DNA of 64,000 bases from Microglena sp. YARC (GCA_022414725.1 CM039462.1:182779657-182843656), one strand, 5' to 3'; shown: positions 25,705 through 35,230, numbered from the stretch's first letter. Notes: generated by a model not told the origin, from the sequence alone. A program made the numbers and translations.

Positions 25705-25760
25705 TGCAGTCCAAGGATAGCCAACTAAGCTGAAGGGACTTGCCCAACCTAAACCAATGG
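25705..25760 (+). mobile_element. Dispersed element, family D, short copy
   Basis: CAGTCCAAGGATAGCCAACT, AAGCTGAAGGGACTTGCCCA, ACC is a diverged copy of the family-D opening, preceded by a GTGTGTTG run. Confidence 0.6.
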
Positions 25761-25853
25761 AGTATATTCTAATTATGACGGCAACCCCCGGAGCACTGTA
25801 GTAATGCTTGTTAGCAGCCCATAATTTGAATTTTAACTATTACATACTTACAT

Positions 25854-26038
25854 CAGGGAACCTCCATTGACCAAATTGGCCAGCGCTTTAGCGCACTTGA
25901 AAAAAACGAAACTGCGCTTTGTAGTGCAAACATCGCAAAAATTGCTTGCTCCGCCCACAGGGAGGTGAAAAAAACTGCGCGAAACGCTCAAAAAGGCAGC
26001 GCGCCAGTGCGCGAAAGCGCGCGCTTGGAAGTACCCTG
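25854..26038. mobile_element. hAT-type MITE, copy 1 (185 bp)
   Basis: The termini are CAGGGAACCTCC and, inverted, CAGGGTACTTCC. The element is flanked by a perfect 8-bp direct repeat ACTTACAT at 25846-25853 and 26039-26046. The interior (CCAAATTGGCCAGCGCTTTA, GCGCACTTG, CCGCCCACAGGGAG) matches the copies at 31617, 31936 and 34045. CAGGG ends with 8-bp target duplications are the signature of the hAT superfamily. There is no transposase. Confidence 0.9.
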
Positions 26039-26189
26039 ACTTACATGGTTCCTCCGACTGTGGGCTACTCACCGTCTGCCAATTTCAAGACCCCCCGTGC
26101 GATTATTATCACAGAAACCAGGGAGCACACTAAGCGGATTAGCAGCCCAGCTACCAAGCCCTTGCTGAATTTGACTGTGAGGTACAACT

Positions 26190-26935
26190 TTGACTTGTCG
26201 TTGCCTTCGCGAGTCAGATTTCGCCAAATGCCGAGACAGCGCTGAGCCGAGCTGGCAATTCTACGCATGGAGGGCAGAGAGGGCCCCGCCCCCAGCCTTG
26301 CTGACGTCATCGAAGGTCGGAATAGGTTCTAGTAGTGCTGCCCATATGCAAACTCCAATTCCTTTCCTATTCCTCGTTCTCAAGCACGTCCCCAAGCAGT
26401 TTCCCAACCACGCTTCCAACCACATTCTCAACCACGCCGAGCCTACCGTTTCACGCAGCATAACCCCCCTTCGCCTTCGAACAAACAATGGTGGGCCTCC
26501 AACTTTGTCTCGGGCTTCAAACATGCTCACTGCTCTTGAACCACCACCACTGCTCACACCCGATTCAATCTTGCGATCATCGCGATTCACCCGCCAGCCC
26601 AGGAATCTGAGCCAGGGCCGGTGCCTCGAAACATATCTTTGTGGCAAACTGGCAGCCCTACCTTGCGGTTATCATCACCAACCTCAAACATCAATGCGCT
26701 CGACTGCTTCTAAACCCATGGCACATCTGCGAGCGTTATATATTCAACCCAGGCGCAGGTGTCGTCCCGAAGCTATTCCCCAAAGCTGCCCACCATCCCA
26801 CCATGCACCTCAATGCGGTTTGCTGGTCACAGTACTATGGCGCACCCGCGCGCATTCTAAATTCGACCCGCGCGCCGCGATGGAGGCATACATGATGCTA
26901 CCTGACCCGAGCAACCTTTCTACCTCAACCTAACG
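26190..26935. other. GC-rich unique stretch without a supportable gene
   Basis: A 247-codon frame on the plus strand and a 128-codon frame on the minus strand overlap here. Neither has recognisable domain content, and both could arise by chance at this GC content. Short phrases (CACCCGCC, TTCGACCC, GCGATCATCGCGATT) recur irregularly, suggesting repeat remnants. Confidence 0.4.
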
Positions 26936-26949
26936 TGCTGACCACCCAT

Positions 26950-27060
26950 CTCTCTCCCCCTTGCGCTGCTGTTGGAAACCATCGTACCAGCTCAGCGTCA
27001 GTGGTTTGTGGCCGAGTCCTCGTACGACCCCGAGTCAGGCTGCTCGGTGAACATGGACAG
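26950..27060 (+). CDS. Probable internal exon of the unrecognised gene
   Basis: The donor ATGGACAG|GTGAGA at 27061 is strong. The frame reads ALLLETIVPAQRQWFVAESS and YDPESGCSVNMD and ends with two bases of a Ser codon that the exon at 28722 completes (NMD-S-RVTTLLKF). No AG is well placed before the frame, so the start is approximate. The sequence looks like ordinary folded protein but I do not recognise the family. Confidence 0.5.
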
Positions 27061-27149
27061 GTGAGATGACTGGGAAACGTTGAAGTGCTTGGGCATGGTC
27101 GGGTTGTGGTAAAGTGGGTAACCCGTGCTATCTTCGTCCTATCTTCCTT

Positions 27150-27260
27150 CAGACTTCGGCATCTATTCCTCTCGAGGAGGAGGAAGCACTTTTTCTTTTC
27201 GGGGCTACGCGTAGTAGCCTCTAGGCAGCTCCTTTCCCCCGCCCTCGGGCCAAGGGCCTG
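27150..27260 (+). repeat. Dispersed repeat, family E, copy 2
   Basis: TTTCTTTTCGGGGCTACGCG, TAGTAGCCTCTAGGCAGCTCC and CCTCGGGCCA match 600-672 with scattered substitutions. It lies in the intron between the two preceding and following exons. Confidence 0.6.
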
Positions 27261-27729
27261 AAGCTTGCTAGTGCGTCTGAAGGCTGACATGGCAGGCGTA
27301 CCAATGACGCTGCAAGCTCTGAGCTTGACCCAGTGGCTGGCTAATGGAGCTGACTGGAAGCTGCCATGGGTAGCCCCTGTAGTAAAACTATGGGAGGAAG
27401 AGGAGTCACAGGGGAGGGGGGGGGGGGGGGGGGGCGATAGACGAGGACAGCGATAAAAGAGAGACGGCGGTCTAGACCATTTGTAGCAGACAACCTGTGG
27501 AGTGTTCTCCCTCCTCAAGCTAAGAACTAGGAACTTAGCCTACTATGATGAAGACGGATGAAGATGGCAGGCAGCCAAAATGCTACCTGGAGCCGTTTAG
27601 CCAAATTCAAATTGTGATGTTCTCATAGTGTTGTGATTTAGGGCTATCTTGCATGTATGTATGCATGCATCTACATATTTTACAGTGTAGGGGGAACTAT
27701 AGCTTCTATCCTCTGACATTCGTAATAGA

Positions 27730-27955
27730 TTTAAAACCGACTCCTTGGGTATCACCAAGTTTAGGGTTTAGGGTTTAGGGTTTAATACCGACTCCTAGGG
27801 TATCACCAAGTTTAGGGCTTAGGGTTTAGGGGTTTAATACCGACTCCTTGGGTATCACCAAGTTTAGGGTTTAGGTTTTAATACCGACTCCTTGGGTATC
27901 ACCAAGTGTAGGGTTTAGGGTTTAATACCGACTCCTTGGGTATCACCAAGTCCCT
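27730..27955 (+). repeat. Interstitial TTTAGGG motifs inside a minisatellite
   Basis: Five units of about 40-55 bp contain ACCGACTCCTTGGGTATCACC, AAG followed by one to three copies of TTTAGGG. TTTAGGG is the telomere repeat of plants and many green algae. The motifs vary in number between units (for example three at 27760-27781). Confidence 0.8.
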
Positions 27956-27971
27956 GGGGTTCGCTGTACTT

Positions 27972-28265
27972 AGGGGTTGCCAGTCAATATCTGTTTTTTA
28001 GAGATGTGTTTATCCATTTGTCCTGAGTCAATCTTGCTCAGTAACGTCTGGTTATCCTGAAGAATATCAGTGAAATCTTCAACACCTTATTTATGAATGC
28101 ATCTTTGTCATCCATGAGACCAACATTGTTTGTTGCTATCTTTGGTTGCAATTATGATATTCTCTAGTAAGGCTCTTTTCACAAAATTGCCGTCCTTATG
28201 GTCAACGATTTTATTCCAAAAGCCAATACATTGTCTCATCCATTGAGCCCCTGTTAATCCTATGA
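27972..28265 (-). pseudogene. Decayed LINE-type ORF2 C-terminal fragment
   Basis: Read on the minus strand from 28260, one frame gives GLTGAQWMRQCIGFWNKIV, DGNFVKRALLENIIIATKD, NKQCWSHG, then two stops within about 25 bases, and resumes GVEDFTDILQDNQTLLSKID, SGQMDKHISKKQ before a stop. The arrangement W..R...FWN.(I/L)V followed by a helical ALLEN(I/V) block resembles the C-terminal region of non-LTR retrotransposon ORF2 proteins. No reverse transcriptase motif is present. The fragment is dead. Confidence 0.4.
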
Positions 28266-28504
28266 TCTAAGCTCTTTTGAAAAGTAAAACTTGTAATATT
28301 GGTCTGCCCCCCAGCAACCCCCTGCTAGGCTCCGACCCACTCCCACCCACCCAATATGTATTGATTGATTGATTGACTGAAAAAATTCACGTACTCGTAT
28401 GCAAAATTGAATGACACAAACTTGCTTTCAGCCACTCTTCAAGATGTCAATCTGTACTTGTTGATTTCATATCTTGGGTGAAATAGAATCACTCTTTATA
28501 AGTA

Positions 28505-28645
28505 CAAGTCCCACTTTTTAAATGAGTAACCATTTATGACAGCCTGGCTGAGCCACTTGTTGTACAAGTTCCACTCTTTATAAGAGTAACCCTGCATGAC
28601 AGCCTGGCTGAGCCACTCATTGTACAAGTCCCACTCTTCTACAGC
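28505..28645 (+). repeat. About 61-bp tandem repeat, 2.5 units
   Basis: Units contain GTACAAGTCCCACTCTTTATAAG, AGTAACC, ATGACAGCCTGGCTGAGCC and ACTTGTTGTACAAG. The array lies about 80 bases before the exon at 28722. Confidence 0.7.
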
Positions 28646-28721
28646 CTAGCCTGTCCTTGAGTTGATAACTAGTGCTCATGATCTGCCCCACTGACGCCCA
28701 CCTCCTTCTCATGCTCTGCAG

Positions 28722-29085
28722 CCGAGTGACAACACTGCTGAAATTCCTCTACACACTTGGTCAGCAGATATGGCAGGCGCTCCTGCCCTACCTCATGATC
28801 ATCTCTGAGGAGTTTGAGAAGATCCGCTTGTGCAGGCACTTCACACTACCCAAATTCACTCCCTCACCGGAGCACAGTCACAAGCACAGGACTGGGCGGG
28901 GCAAGGCAGAGCTCCCCCTCTCTCATGAGTGGCTGCTGCCAGTGCAAGATGATGTTGTTCTGAAGGATCAGGATATCAGCGCAGTGGTATCCAGAACAAG
29001 CCAGGCGTTTGTTTACTACAAGAACAAACTGCTCGCTGCCCAAGCTAGGAAGCCTGTCCAAGCTACGCCTGCTGACTTGGTGTAG
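28722..29085 (+). CDS. Last exon of the unrecognised gene
   Basis: The acceptor is CTCTGCAG|C and the stop is TAG 29083-29085; 121 codons. The frame reads RVTTLLKFLYTLGQQIWQAL, LPYLMIISEEFEKIRLC, a His/Pro-rich linker, LPLSHEWLLPVQDDVVLKDQ, ISAVVSRTSQAFVYYKNKLL and RKPVQATPADLV. The first half looks helical and hydrophobic and may be membrane-proximal or a packed helix bundle; I do not recognise the family. The phase matches the exon ending at 27060. A diverged copy of its last part follows at 29130-29245. Confidence 0.6.
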
Positions 29086-29129
29086 GCTGCAGAGAGCGAG
29101 CAACTACCCAGCTGGATCCCAACCCAATT

Positions 29130-29245
29130 TTGTAGCACCGTCCAGCGACGTGGTGCTGAAGAGAAGACAGCAGTTGGTCCACCACAAGAAGCCTATCGAG
29201 GCTTCGTCTGCTGACATTCTGATGCACACCGAAGTGCTAAAATAA
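29130..29245 (+). pseudogene. Diverged copy of the end of the preceding exon
   Basis: The frame SSDVVLKRRQQLVHHKKPIE, ASSADILMHTEVLK, stop at 29243-29245 parallels DDVVLKDQD...ARKPVQATPADLV, stop, of the preceding exon. The shared bases are GT(G/T)GT(G/T)CTGAAG, AAGAAGCCTATCGAGGCT and CTGCTGAC. It has no visible acceptor. It is either a 3'-exon duplication or an alternative last exon. Confidence 0.5.
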
Positions 29246-29454
29246 CTGGAGCGGACAAGGCTCGCAGGATGGAAAACTGAGATCAAAATTAATGGCCAGG
29301 AAACCTACTTTCCGCTGAGAAAACCCCCTGACCTACTCTGTACCTCACCATCTGCCTGGAGTAGACAAGGCTCGCAGAAACTGTGATTGATGGATGGATG
29401 GAGACCTTGAGGGATCAGTTCCCCCATCCTGGAAGCTATCATCACCAACTTTCC

Positions 29455-29935
29455 AAATGGACCTTGTCTGCACCAGCTTTCACATGGAATCTGGCCCTTG
29501 TCAGTACCAGCTTCTACCTGGACCTTGTCTGTACCAGCTTCCACATGGAATCTGGCCCTTGTCAGTACAAGCTTCTACCTAGACCTTGTCTATACCAGCT
29601 TCCACATGGAATCTGGCCCTTGTCAGTACCAGCTTCTACCTGGACCTTGTCTGTACCAGCTTCCACATGGAATCTGGCCCTTGTCAGTACAAGCTTCTAC
29701 CTAGACCTTGTCTATACCAGCTTCCACATGGAATCTAGCCCTTGTCAGTACCAGCTTCTACCTAGACCTTGTCTATACCAGCTTCCACATGGAATATGGC
29801 CCTTGTCAGTACCAGCTTCTACATGGAATATGGCCCTTGTCAGTACCAGCTTCCACATGGAATATGGCCCTTGTCAGTACCAGCTTCTACCTGGACCTTG
29901 TCAGTACCAGCTTCTACATGGATCGTCTGCAGTTT
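29455..29935 (+). repeat. 61-bp minisatellite
   Basis: Units are spaced 61 bp (29491, 29552, 29613, 29674) and read ACCTTGTCTGTACCAGCTTC, CACATGGAATCTGGCCCTTG, TCAGTACCAGCTTCTACC. As 61 is not a multiple of three, open frames pass through all three phases; they are not genes. About eight units, the last ones shortened. Confidence 0.9.
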
Positions 29936-30039
29936 CCTTCAATCTCACGCCCCGTAGCAAGGCGATAATTTTTTATTTTCTTCTTAGTTTCCAGCCTGGG
30001 ATTGTTTAGAAGGCAAGGATTGTAGCACTGGGTTGTGTT

Positions 30040-31235
30040 GTGTTGTAGTGTTTGTTGGGATGTCTGCAGTTGGGCTACATTCCAAATATATAAGTAGGCC
30101 AACACATGTATGTGCTTACAGGGCTAGTTGAGATGAAAGGAATGCAGGACTGTGAATGTGAATGCCTTGAGAACGCATGATCAAATCCAGTGCTTCCTCC
30201 TTGCTAATTTTGTTCCCAAGAAGCCATCCTGTTGGCAGCTGTTGTTTTGTTGTTTTGTTTTTCCAGGATGTATGCAGTTGGGCTACATTCCAAATATACT
30301 GGTAGGCTGACATGTGTATGTGTTTACATGCTGGGCTAGTTGAGATGGCAAGGAAAGCAGCACTGGAAATGTGAATGCCTTGAGCACGCATGATCAAATC
30401 CAGTACTTCCTCCTTGTTCATTTTGTTCCCAACAAACCAACCTGTTTGAAGCTGATGCTGTGTTGAAGTGTCTTTCCAGAAGGTATGCAGTTGGGCTGCG
30501 TTGTTGTGTTTGTAGGGATGCATGCAGTTGGGCTGTATTCCAAATATACTGGTAGGCTGAAAGGTGTATGTGCTTAAAAGCAGGGCTAGTTGAGATGGCA
30601 AGGAAAGCAGCACTGGAAATGTGAATGCACTGGGCCCGCATGATCAAACCCAGTGCTGAATTATTTTTAATTTTGAATCCAACTGGCCATCATGTTGGAA
30701 GCTGATGTTGAGTTGAAGTGTTTGTCGGGAAGTATGCAATTTGGCTACATTCCAAGTATACTGTTACGCTGACACATGTATGTGTTTACAGGCAGGGCTA
30801 GTTGAGATGGCAAGGAAAGCAGGTGTGGATTTTTTGCAGCTGTTGTTGTGTTGTAGTTCTTGTAGGGATGCATGCAGTTGGGCTACATTCCAAATATACT
30901 GGTAGGCTGACATGTGCATGTGTTTCCATGCTGGGCTAGTTGAGATGGCAAGGAAAGCAGGACTGGGAGTGTTGGCAGCTGTTGTTGTGATGTAGTGTTT
31001 GAAGCGAGGCATGCAGTTGCACTGCATTCCAAATACAATGGTAGGCTGACACGTGTATGTGTTTGCAGGCAGGGCTAGTTGAGATGGAAAGGAAGCAGGC
31101 CTGGAAATGTGAATGCCTTGAGCACGCATGATCAAATCCAGTTCCTTATCCTTTCTCATCCGGTTGGTGGCTGTTGTTGTGTTATTTTCTGTTGTATTAT
31201 TTGCAGGGATGTATGCATAGTGTTGATGTACGTCA
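30040..31235 (+). repeat. About 130-260-bp tandem repeat, six units
   Basis: Units share TGCAGTTGGGCTACATTCCA, AATATACTGGTAGGCTGACA, TGTGTATGTGTTTAC, GGGCTAGTTGAGATGGCAAG and often AATGTGAATGCCTTGAGCAC, GCATGATCAAATCCAGT. Unit starts lie near 30065, 30275, 30525, 30740, 30878 and 31015. Minus-strand frames through the array are by-products. Confidence 0.85.
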
Positions 31236-31289
31236 GTGGCGTATGTGCCCATTACTATGGATAGGATTGCACCCCTTCTATATGTTTTT

Positions 31290-31425
31290 TGCGGAGTGTG
31301 GTATGTGTGGTGTGTGGGGGGTGAGGTGGTGTGTGTGAAGGGTGCGTGGGATGGTGTGTGTGGTGTGGATGTAGGGTGATGTGGTGTGGTGTGGGTGTGG
31401 GGTGCGTGGGATAGGGTTGTCTAAG
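31290..31425. repeat. GTGTGG-rich low-complexity tract
   Basis: The stretch is made of GGTGTGG, GGTGTGTGT and GTGCGTGGGAT phrases without a stable period. No coding signal. Confidence 0.8.
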
Positions 31426-31432
31426 CTCCCCT

Positions 31433-31835
31433 CTTCAAGGGGGCGGGAGCCCCCAGGGTCACCCCGTTGTCCGTGCTTGTGACCGGATGACCGATGACTG
31501 TCTGACCGAGGTGAAGCCTGACACGCCAGCCAACAGTCTTGTTACTAACTCGCTTCCGTTGCCACCTGTCACTCCGTTGTGAACACGCCCCGCCAATTTT
31601 TTGCCTCGCTTGCGACCAGGGTACTTCAAATTGCCAAATTGGCCAGCGCTTTAGCGCACTTGAAAACAAAAAAACTGCGCTTTGTAGTGCAAAAAGCGCA
31701 AAAATTGCTTGCTGCGCCCACAGGGAGTTGCAAAAAACTGCGCTTAAAGCGCAGAGGGGGTCAAAAAGTCAGCGCTCAAAAGCGCAAAAGCGCGCGCTTT
31801 GAATTACCCTGCTTGCGACGCAGCATAGAAATTGT
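31433..31835 (+). mobile_element. Dispersed element, family A, copy 3, split by a MITE
   Basis: GCTCCCCTCTTCAAGGGGGC, GGGAGCCCCCAGGGTCACCC, GACCGAGGTGAAGCCTGACA, CTTCCGTTGCCACCTGTCAC and CGCCAATTTTTTGCC match copies 1 and 2. The tail TTGCGACGCAGCATAG resumes after the MITE at 31617-31811, so the MITE inserted into an older family-A copy. Confidence 0.75.
31617..31811. mobile_element. hAT-type MITE, copy 2 (195 bp)
   Basis: The termini are CAGGGTACTTCAAA and, inverted, CAGGGTAATTCAAA. A perfect 8-bp target duplication CTTGCGAC lies at 31609-31616 and 31812-31819. The interior is rich in AGCGC/GCGCT palindromes. It is nested in family A. Confidence 0.95.
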
Positions 31836-31935
31836 TCAGCTTGGTTTAATAAGTTAAATATATTGTTCCTGGAAATGTGAATGCTCTGGGAAAATTATGA
31901 ACAATGCAATTTCAGTTTTGTTTCTATGTGGCATC

Positions 31936-32131
31936 CAGGGTACTACTTCTTGCCAAATTGGTCAGCGCTTTAAGCGCACAAACGTCAAATTGGTCAGCGC
32001 TTTTTAGTGCAAAAAGCGCAAAAACTGTGCGCTGCTCCCTACAGGGGGTTGAAAAAACTGCGCGAAACTCGCAGAGGGGCTAAAAAAGGCAGCGCGGCAC
32101 CGCGCTGCCGCGTGCGCTCAGTAATACCCTG
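31936..32131. mobile_element. hAT-type MITE, copy 3 (196 bp)
   Basis: The termini are CAGGGTACTACTTC and, inverted, CAGGGTATTACTGAG. A perfect 8-bp target duplication GTGGCATC lies at 31928-31935 and 32132-32139. It is more diverged from copies 2 and 4 than they are from each other. Confidence 0.93.
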
Positions 32132-32460
32132 GTGGCATCTGTTTCAGCCACATGTTCATCCCCCCCCCCCCCCCCCACACACACACATGGCATCTGTTTC
32201 AGTCACACACACACACACACACACATGGCATCTGTTTCAGCCACACACACACACACACACACACATGGCATCTGTTTCAGTCACACACACACACACATGG
32301 CATCTGTTTTAGCCACACACACACACACACATGAAACACCTGCCACATTGCAGCCACTGCCTCCCCACCAGTTTTCTATGTGGCATCTGTTTCAGCCACA
32401 TGTTCATCCCAACCTGGAAGATGGTTTGCAAAATAAGGGATCAAGTGTATTTTGATAAGA
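32132..32460 (+). repeat. Tandem ATGGCATCTGTTTCAG units with (CA)n
   Basis: ATGGCATCTGTTTCAG(C/T)CACAC followed by a CA tract is repeated about five times from 32187 to 32330. Copies with CCACATGTTCATCCC stand at 32147 and 32395. MITE copy 3 is inserted in the first unit. Confidence 0.85.
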
Positions 32461-32770
32461 ATGCTTTGATTTGAATTGATTCTGTTATAGCCGAAGACGG
32501 CGAGTAGCCTTAAAGGCCGGAGCCATGTAACCGAGTTCAAGTTGTCCGTCTCCCAGTTTCTCAGCCCCCCCCCCCCCCCCCTCCCTATCTATTCATCCCG
32601 GCCTGGAAGATGGTTTGCAAAAGAAGGGATAAAGTGTATTTTTGATGAGAATGCTTTGATTTGAATTGATGAAGTCATATCCGAACTTAAACCATATCAT
32701 TATACTGTACTGGCCGAAGACGGCAAGCAGCCTCCAAGGCCATGTAACCGGGTTCAAATTCTCTTTTTGT
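32400..32770 (+). repeat. Tandem duplication of about 190 bp
   Basis: TTCATCCC..CCTGGAAGATGGTTTGC, AAGTGTATTTTGAT, AATGCTTTGATTTGAATTGA and GCCGAAGACGGC recur at 32404-32560 and 32591-32760. The second copy has B-box-like GGTTCAAATTC at 32751. Poly-C separates them. Confidence 0.75.
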
Positions 32771-32957
32771 TAATATAGTTAAATTGATTGCATGGTATAC
32801 CGGTATCAGCCTTCAGGCTGCCCACCTTGGGATTAAACATGGGCAGTACTACTATATCAAACTCCTGAGTGCAAACAGATGTGGACAGTTTAGATACATG
32901 CCCAGCTTGTTTTTATTCAGATGTGGGGGATATGCAGCCCAAGGAGTGAAGCAAGTA

Positions 32958-33063
32958 TTAGCATTGTGAACTACAGGCGCACCGATGCTATATTGGCATC
33001 TAGATCTAGATCTAGATCTAGATGCCAATATAGCATCGGTGCGCCTGTAGTTCACAATGCTAA
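32958..33063. repeat. 106-bp perfect palindrome with TAGATC core
   Basis: The arms 32958-33010 and 33011-33063 are exact reverse complements: TTAGCATTGTGAACTACAGG outside, GCTATATTGGCATC inside, and a centre of repeated TAGATC. ATTGGCATCT next to the centre is shared with the palindrome at 12836. Open frames on both strands mirror each other because of the symmetry. Confidence 0.95.
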
Positions 33064-33084
33064 AAGCATGCTAGTTACAGATCA

Positions 33085-33385
33085 TGAGGTTGGAACTAGC
33101 CAGATAAGCTACAAGGGATCTTCATGTTCATGCCCATAATTGATCTCTTCGCTTTATCTTGCATCAAAAGACTGGGTGGGCACTAGCCAGATAACCTACA
33201 AGGGGGGCACTAGCCAAATAAGCTACAAAAGACTGGGAGGGCACTAGCCAGATAACCTACAAGGGGGGCACTAGCCAAATAAGCTACAAAAGACTGGGTG
33301 GGAACTAGCCAGATAAGCTACGAGGGATCTTCACGTTCATGCCCATAATTGATACCTTCGCTTTATCTTGCATCAAAAGACTGGG
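33085..33385 (+). repeat. Tandem CACTAGCCAGATAAGCTAC units
   Basis: Units of about 30-60 bp contain ACTAGCCA(G/A)ATAA(G/C)CTAC, AAGGG and AAAGACTGGGTGGGCACTAG. A longer segment (GATCTTCATGTTCATGCCCA, TAATTGAT.CCTTCGCTTTAT) stands at each end. Confidence 0.8.
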
Positions 33386-33414
33386 TGGGCAGCGCAAATA
33401 AATGATCATATAAT

Positions 33415-33600
33415 AGTAATGATAACGCCTGAGTGGTAACTACTGCTAGCTCCGGCTTACGCAGTGGTGTCCTTAACTTCACGTCCTGAGAGTGGCACAT
33501 TACTCGGATGTAACAATTTCAATTTCAATTTCAATAACGCCTGGTGGGGCGTGGTTGGCATTACCTAGATAAGTAGGGAACGGGAATGATATCATATGTC
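33415..33600 (+). mobile_element. Two family-B elements
   Basis: Copies open with TAATGATAACGCCTGAGTGG (33415) and AATAACGCCTGGTGGGGCG (33534). The second is preceded by three AATTTC repeats. Confidence 0.55.
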
Positions 33601-34044
33601 GCCGGCAGTCTGAATAGGCTAAAGTTACCATGTATAGACAATATCATATAATGCAATGTGTATGATATCAAATGACATAATGGTATAATACTCGCCTTTG
33701 GTTAACATGATATGATATGCCGGCCCCTGCAGATAAGCTACAAGGGATCCTCTTACCCGTCAGGCAAAATGGGCTGTAATTTGAAATTGAATTGTTACGT
33801 GCTTTTCAGCCAACTCTAACTTGAACTTGGTTACACGCTCCAGCCAGCAATATCGCTGCCCACCGTCCCGGAGGGTCGTCGACCGGCATGGTAACTGGAC
33901 TCTAGGTGTGATGTAAGCCCGTCCATCGCATACTTACGAGGCGGTTCCCTTAATACCCATTGATTGGGCACGTCCTTAGAGGTAATTCTGTGGCAATTCT
34001 TGGATGTCCAAATTTTCATTTTTTTCTGCCCACCGTCTTCCAAC

Positions 34045-34239
34045 CAGGGTACTTCAAATTGCCATATTGGCCAGCGCTTTAGCGCACTTGAAAGAAAAAA
34101 AACTGCGCTTTCTACTGCAAAACGCGCAAAACTTGCTTGCTGCGCCCACAGGGAGTTGCAAAAAACTGCGCTTAAAGCGCAGAGGGGGTCAAAAAGTCTG
34201 CGCTCAAAAGCGCAAAAGCGCGCGCTTTGAATTACCCTG
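34045..34239. mobile_element. hAT-type MITE, copy 4 (195 bp)
   Basis: The termini are CAGGGTACTTCAAA and, inverted, CAGGGTAATTCAAA. The flanks are CTTCCAAC (34037-34044) and CTTCCAAT (34240-34247), 7 of 8 identical. It is inserted in a dispersed repeat (CACCGTCTTCC...TTCCAAG) also seen at 25175 and 26070. Confidence 0.93.
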
Positions 34240-34249
34240 CTTCCAATTC

Positions 34250-35230
34250 CAAGTCTCCCCGTGCAACCTGGATGAAAAATAGTTGGGTGCCCTGGAGGTC
34301 GGCCCAGGGGGTCGTGCTGTATTTTTTCGTTCTACTTATAATTTATATGACCAGGAATGCAAATGGCTATTGTATATCCACATTCGCCTGCGCAAAACGT
34401 TTGTGGCATAAAATATAAACTAGCGCCAGGGCAGGAGGAGCCCAGGCCACAGAATTTTCAGTCAGGCCAATCGATTTTTTCTGAGCAATGGGCTGTAAAT
34501 CCTGTAATGGCATGTACCAAGGCGATATTAAATGTGACTTTTCAGGTCATTCTGAGCACTTCATTTAGGAGGGGGGGGGTCAGCCCTCATTTGTTTTTTT
34601 GCTAACTTTTTACTCAGACCTCCAAATGAAATTCTGAGACCACCTATGAGTAGGCCGCGGGAAGGGTAGTCTATTGGCACCACTTTTGACCTCGTGCAAT
34701 AATTATTTACCCCCCCCCCAAAAAAAAACCTCTCCCCAAACCCCAGCCCAGCCCAGAGTATGAGAAGGTGAATGGCTGGGTATGGGTTGATAATATGTGG
34801 TGATAATATGGGTGGGTAACATGGGGGAGTATGGGTGTGTGGAGGGGTGGTGCCCCCACCCCCACCCCACCCACCCACCCACCCAACTGTCCCGCCTCGA
34901 CCCTCCACCATGCGACAACACCACAAACCAAGGGGAAGTGTAGCTGAAACATGCTGAGAAAACTGTCCTGGTACTGTTTTGTTTTAAGTAATGAGAACTC
35001 CAGTTTTAGGCTGCCCCCAGCAAAGGTGAAGGGTGACTACAGTACTTGGGCAACCCAGAGGGAGTGCAGGACTGTTTTTTGACTATCACACAATCCCTGT
35101 TGGAATTCCAAGGATGCCATTATGTGCGCCATACGCCCATACTATAACCCCCCCCAGATCCATATCTAAGTTTTTCAAAAGGTTTTATTTCTATTTCTAT
35201 TTTATTTCTATGGGGGGGGGGGGGGGGGGG

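Noticed and set aside
26190..26933. 247-codon plus-strand frame
   Set aside because: GC-rich chance frame; no domain, no splice context, and an equally plausible minus-strand frame overlaps it.
28722..28860. Gamma-tubulin-complex (GRIP-type) protein
   Set aside because: The FLYTLGQQIWQALLPYL stretch is faintly similar in pattern, but no conserved motif or second domain supports it.
29383..30009. 208-codon frame with CQYQLL repeats
   Set aside because: Arises from the 61-bp minisatellite passing through all three phases.
30116..31252. Minus-strand frames in the 30-31 kb tandem repeat
   Set aside because: Repeat by-products with no recognisable protein content; unit lengths vary without regard to frame.
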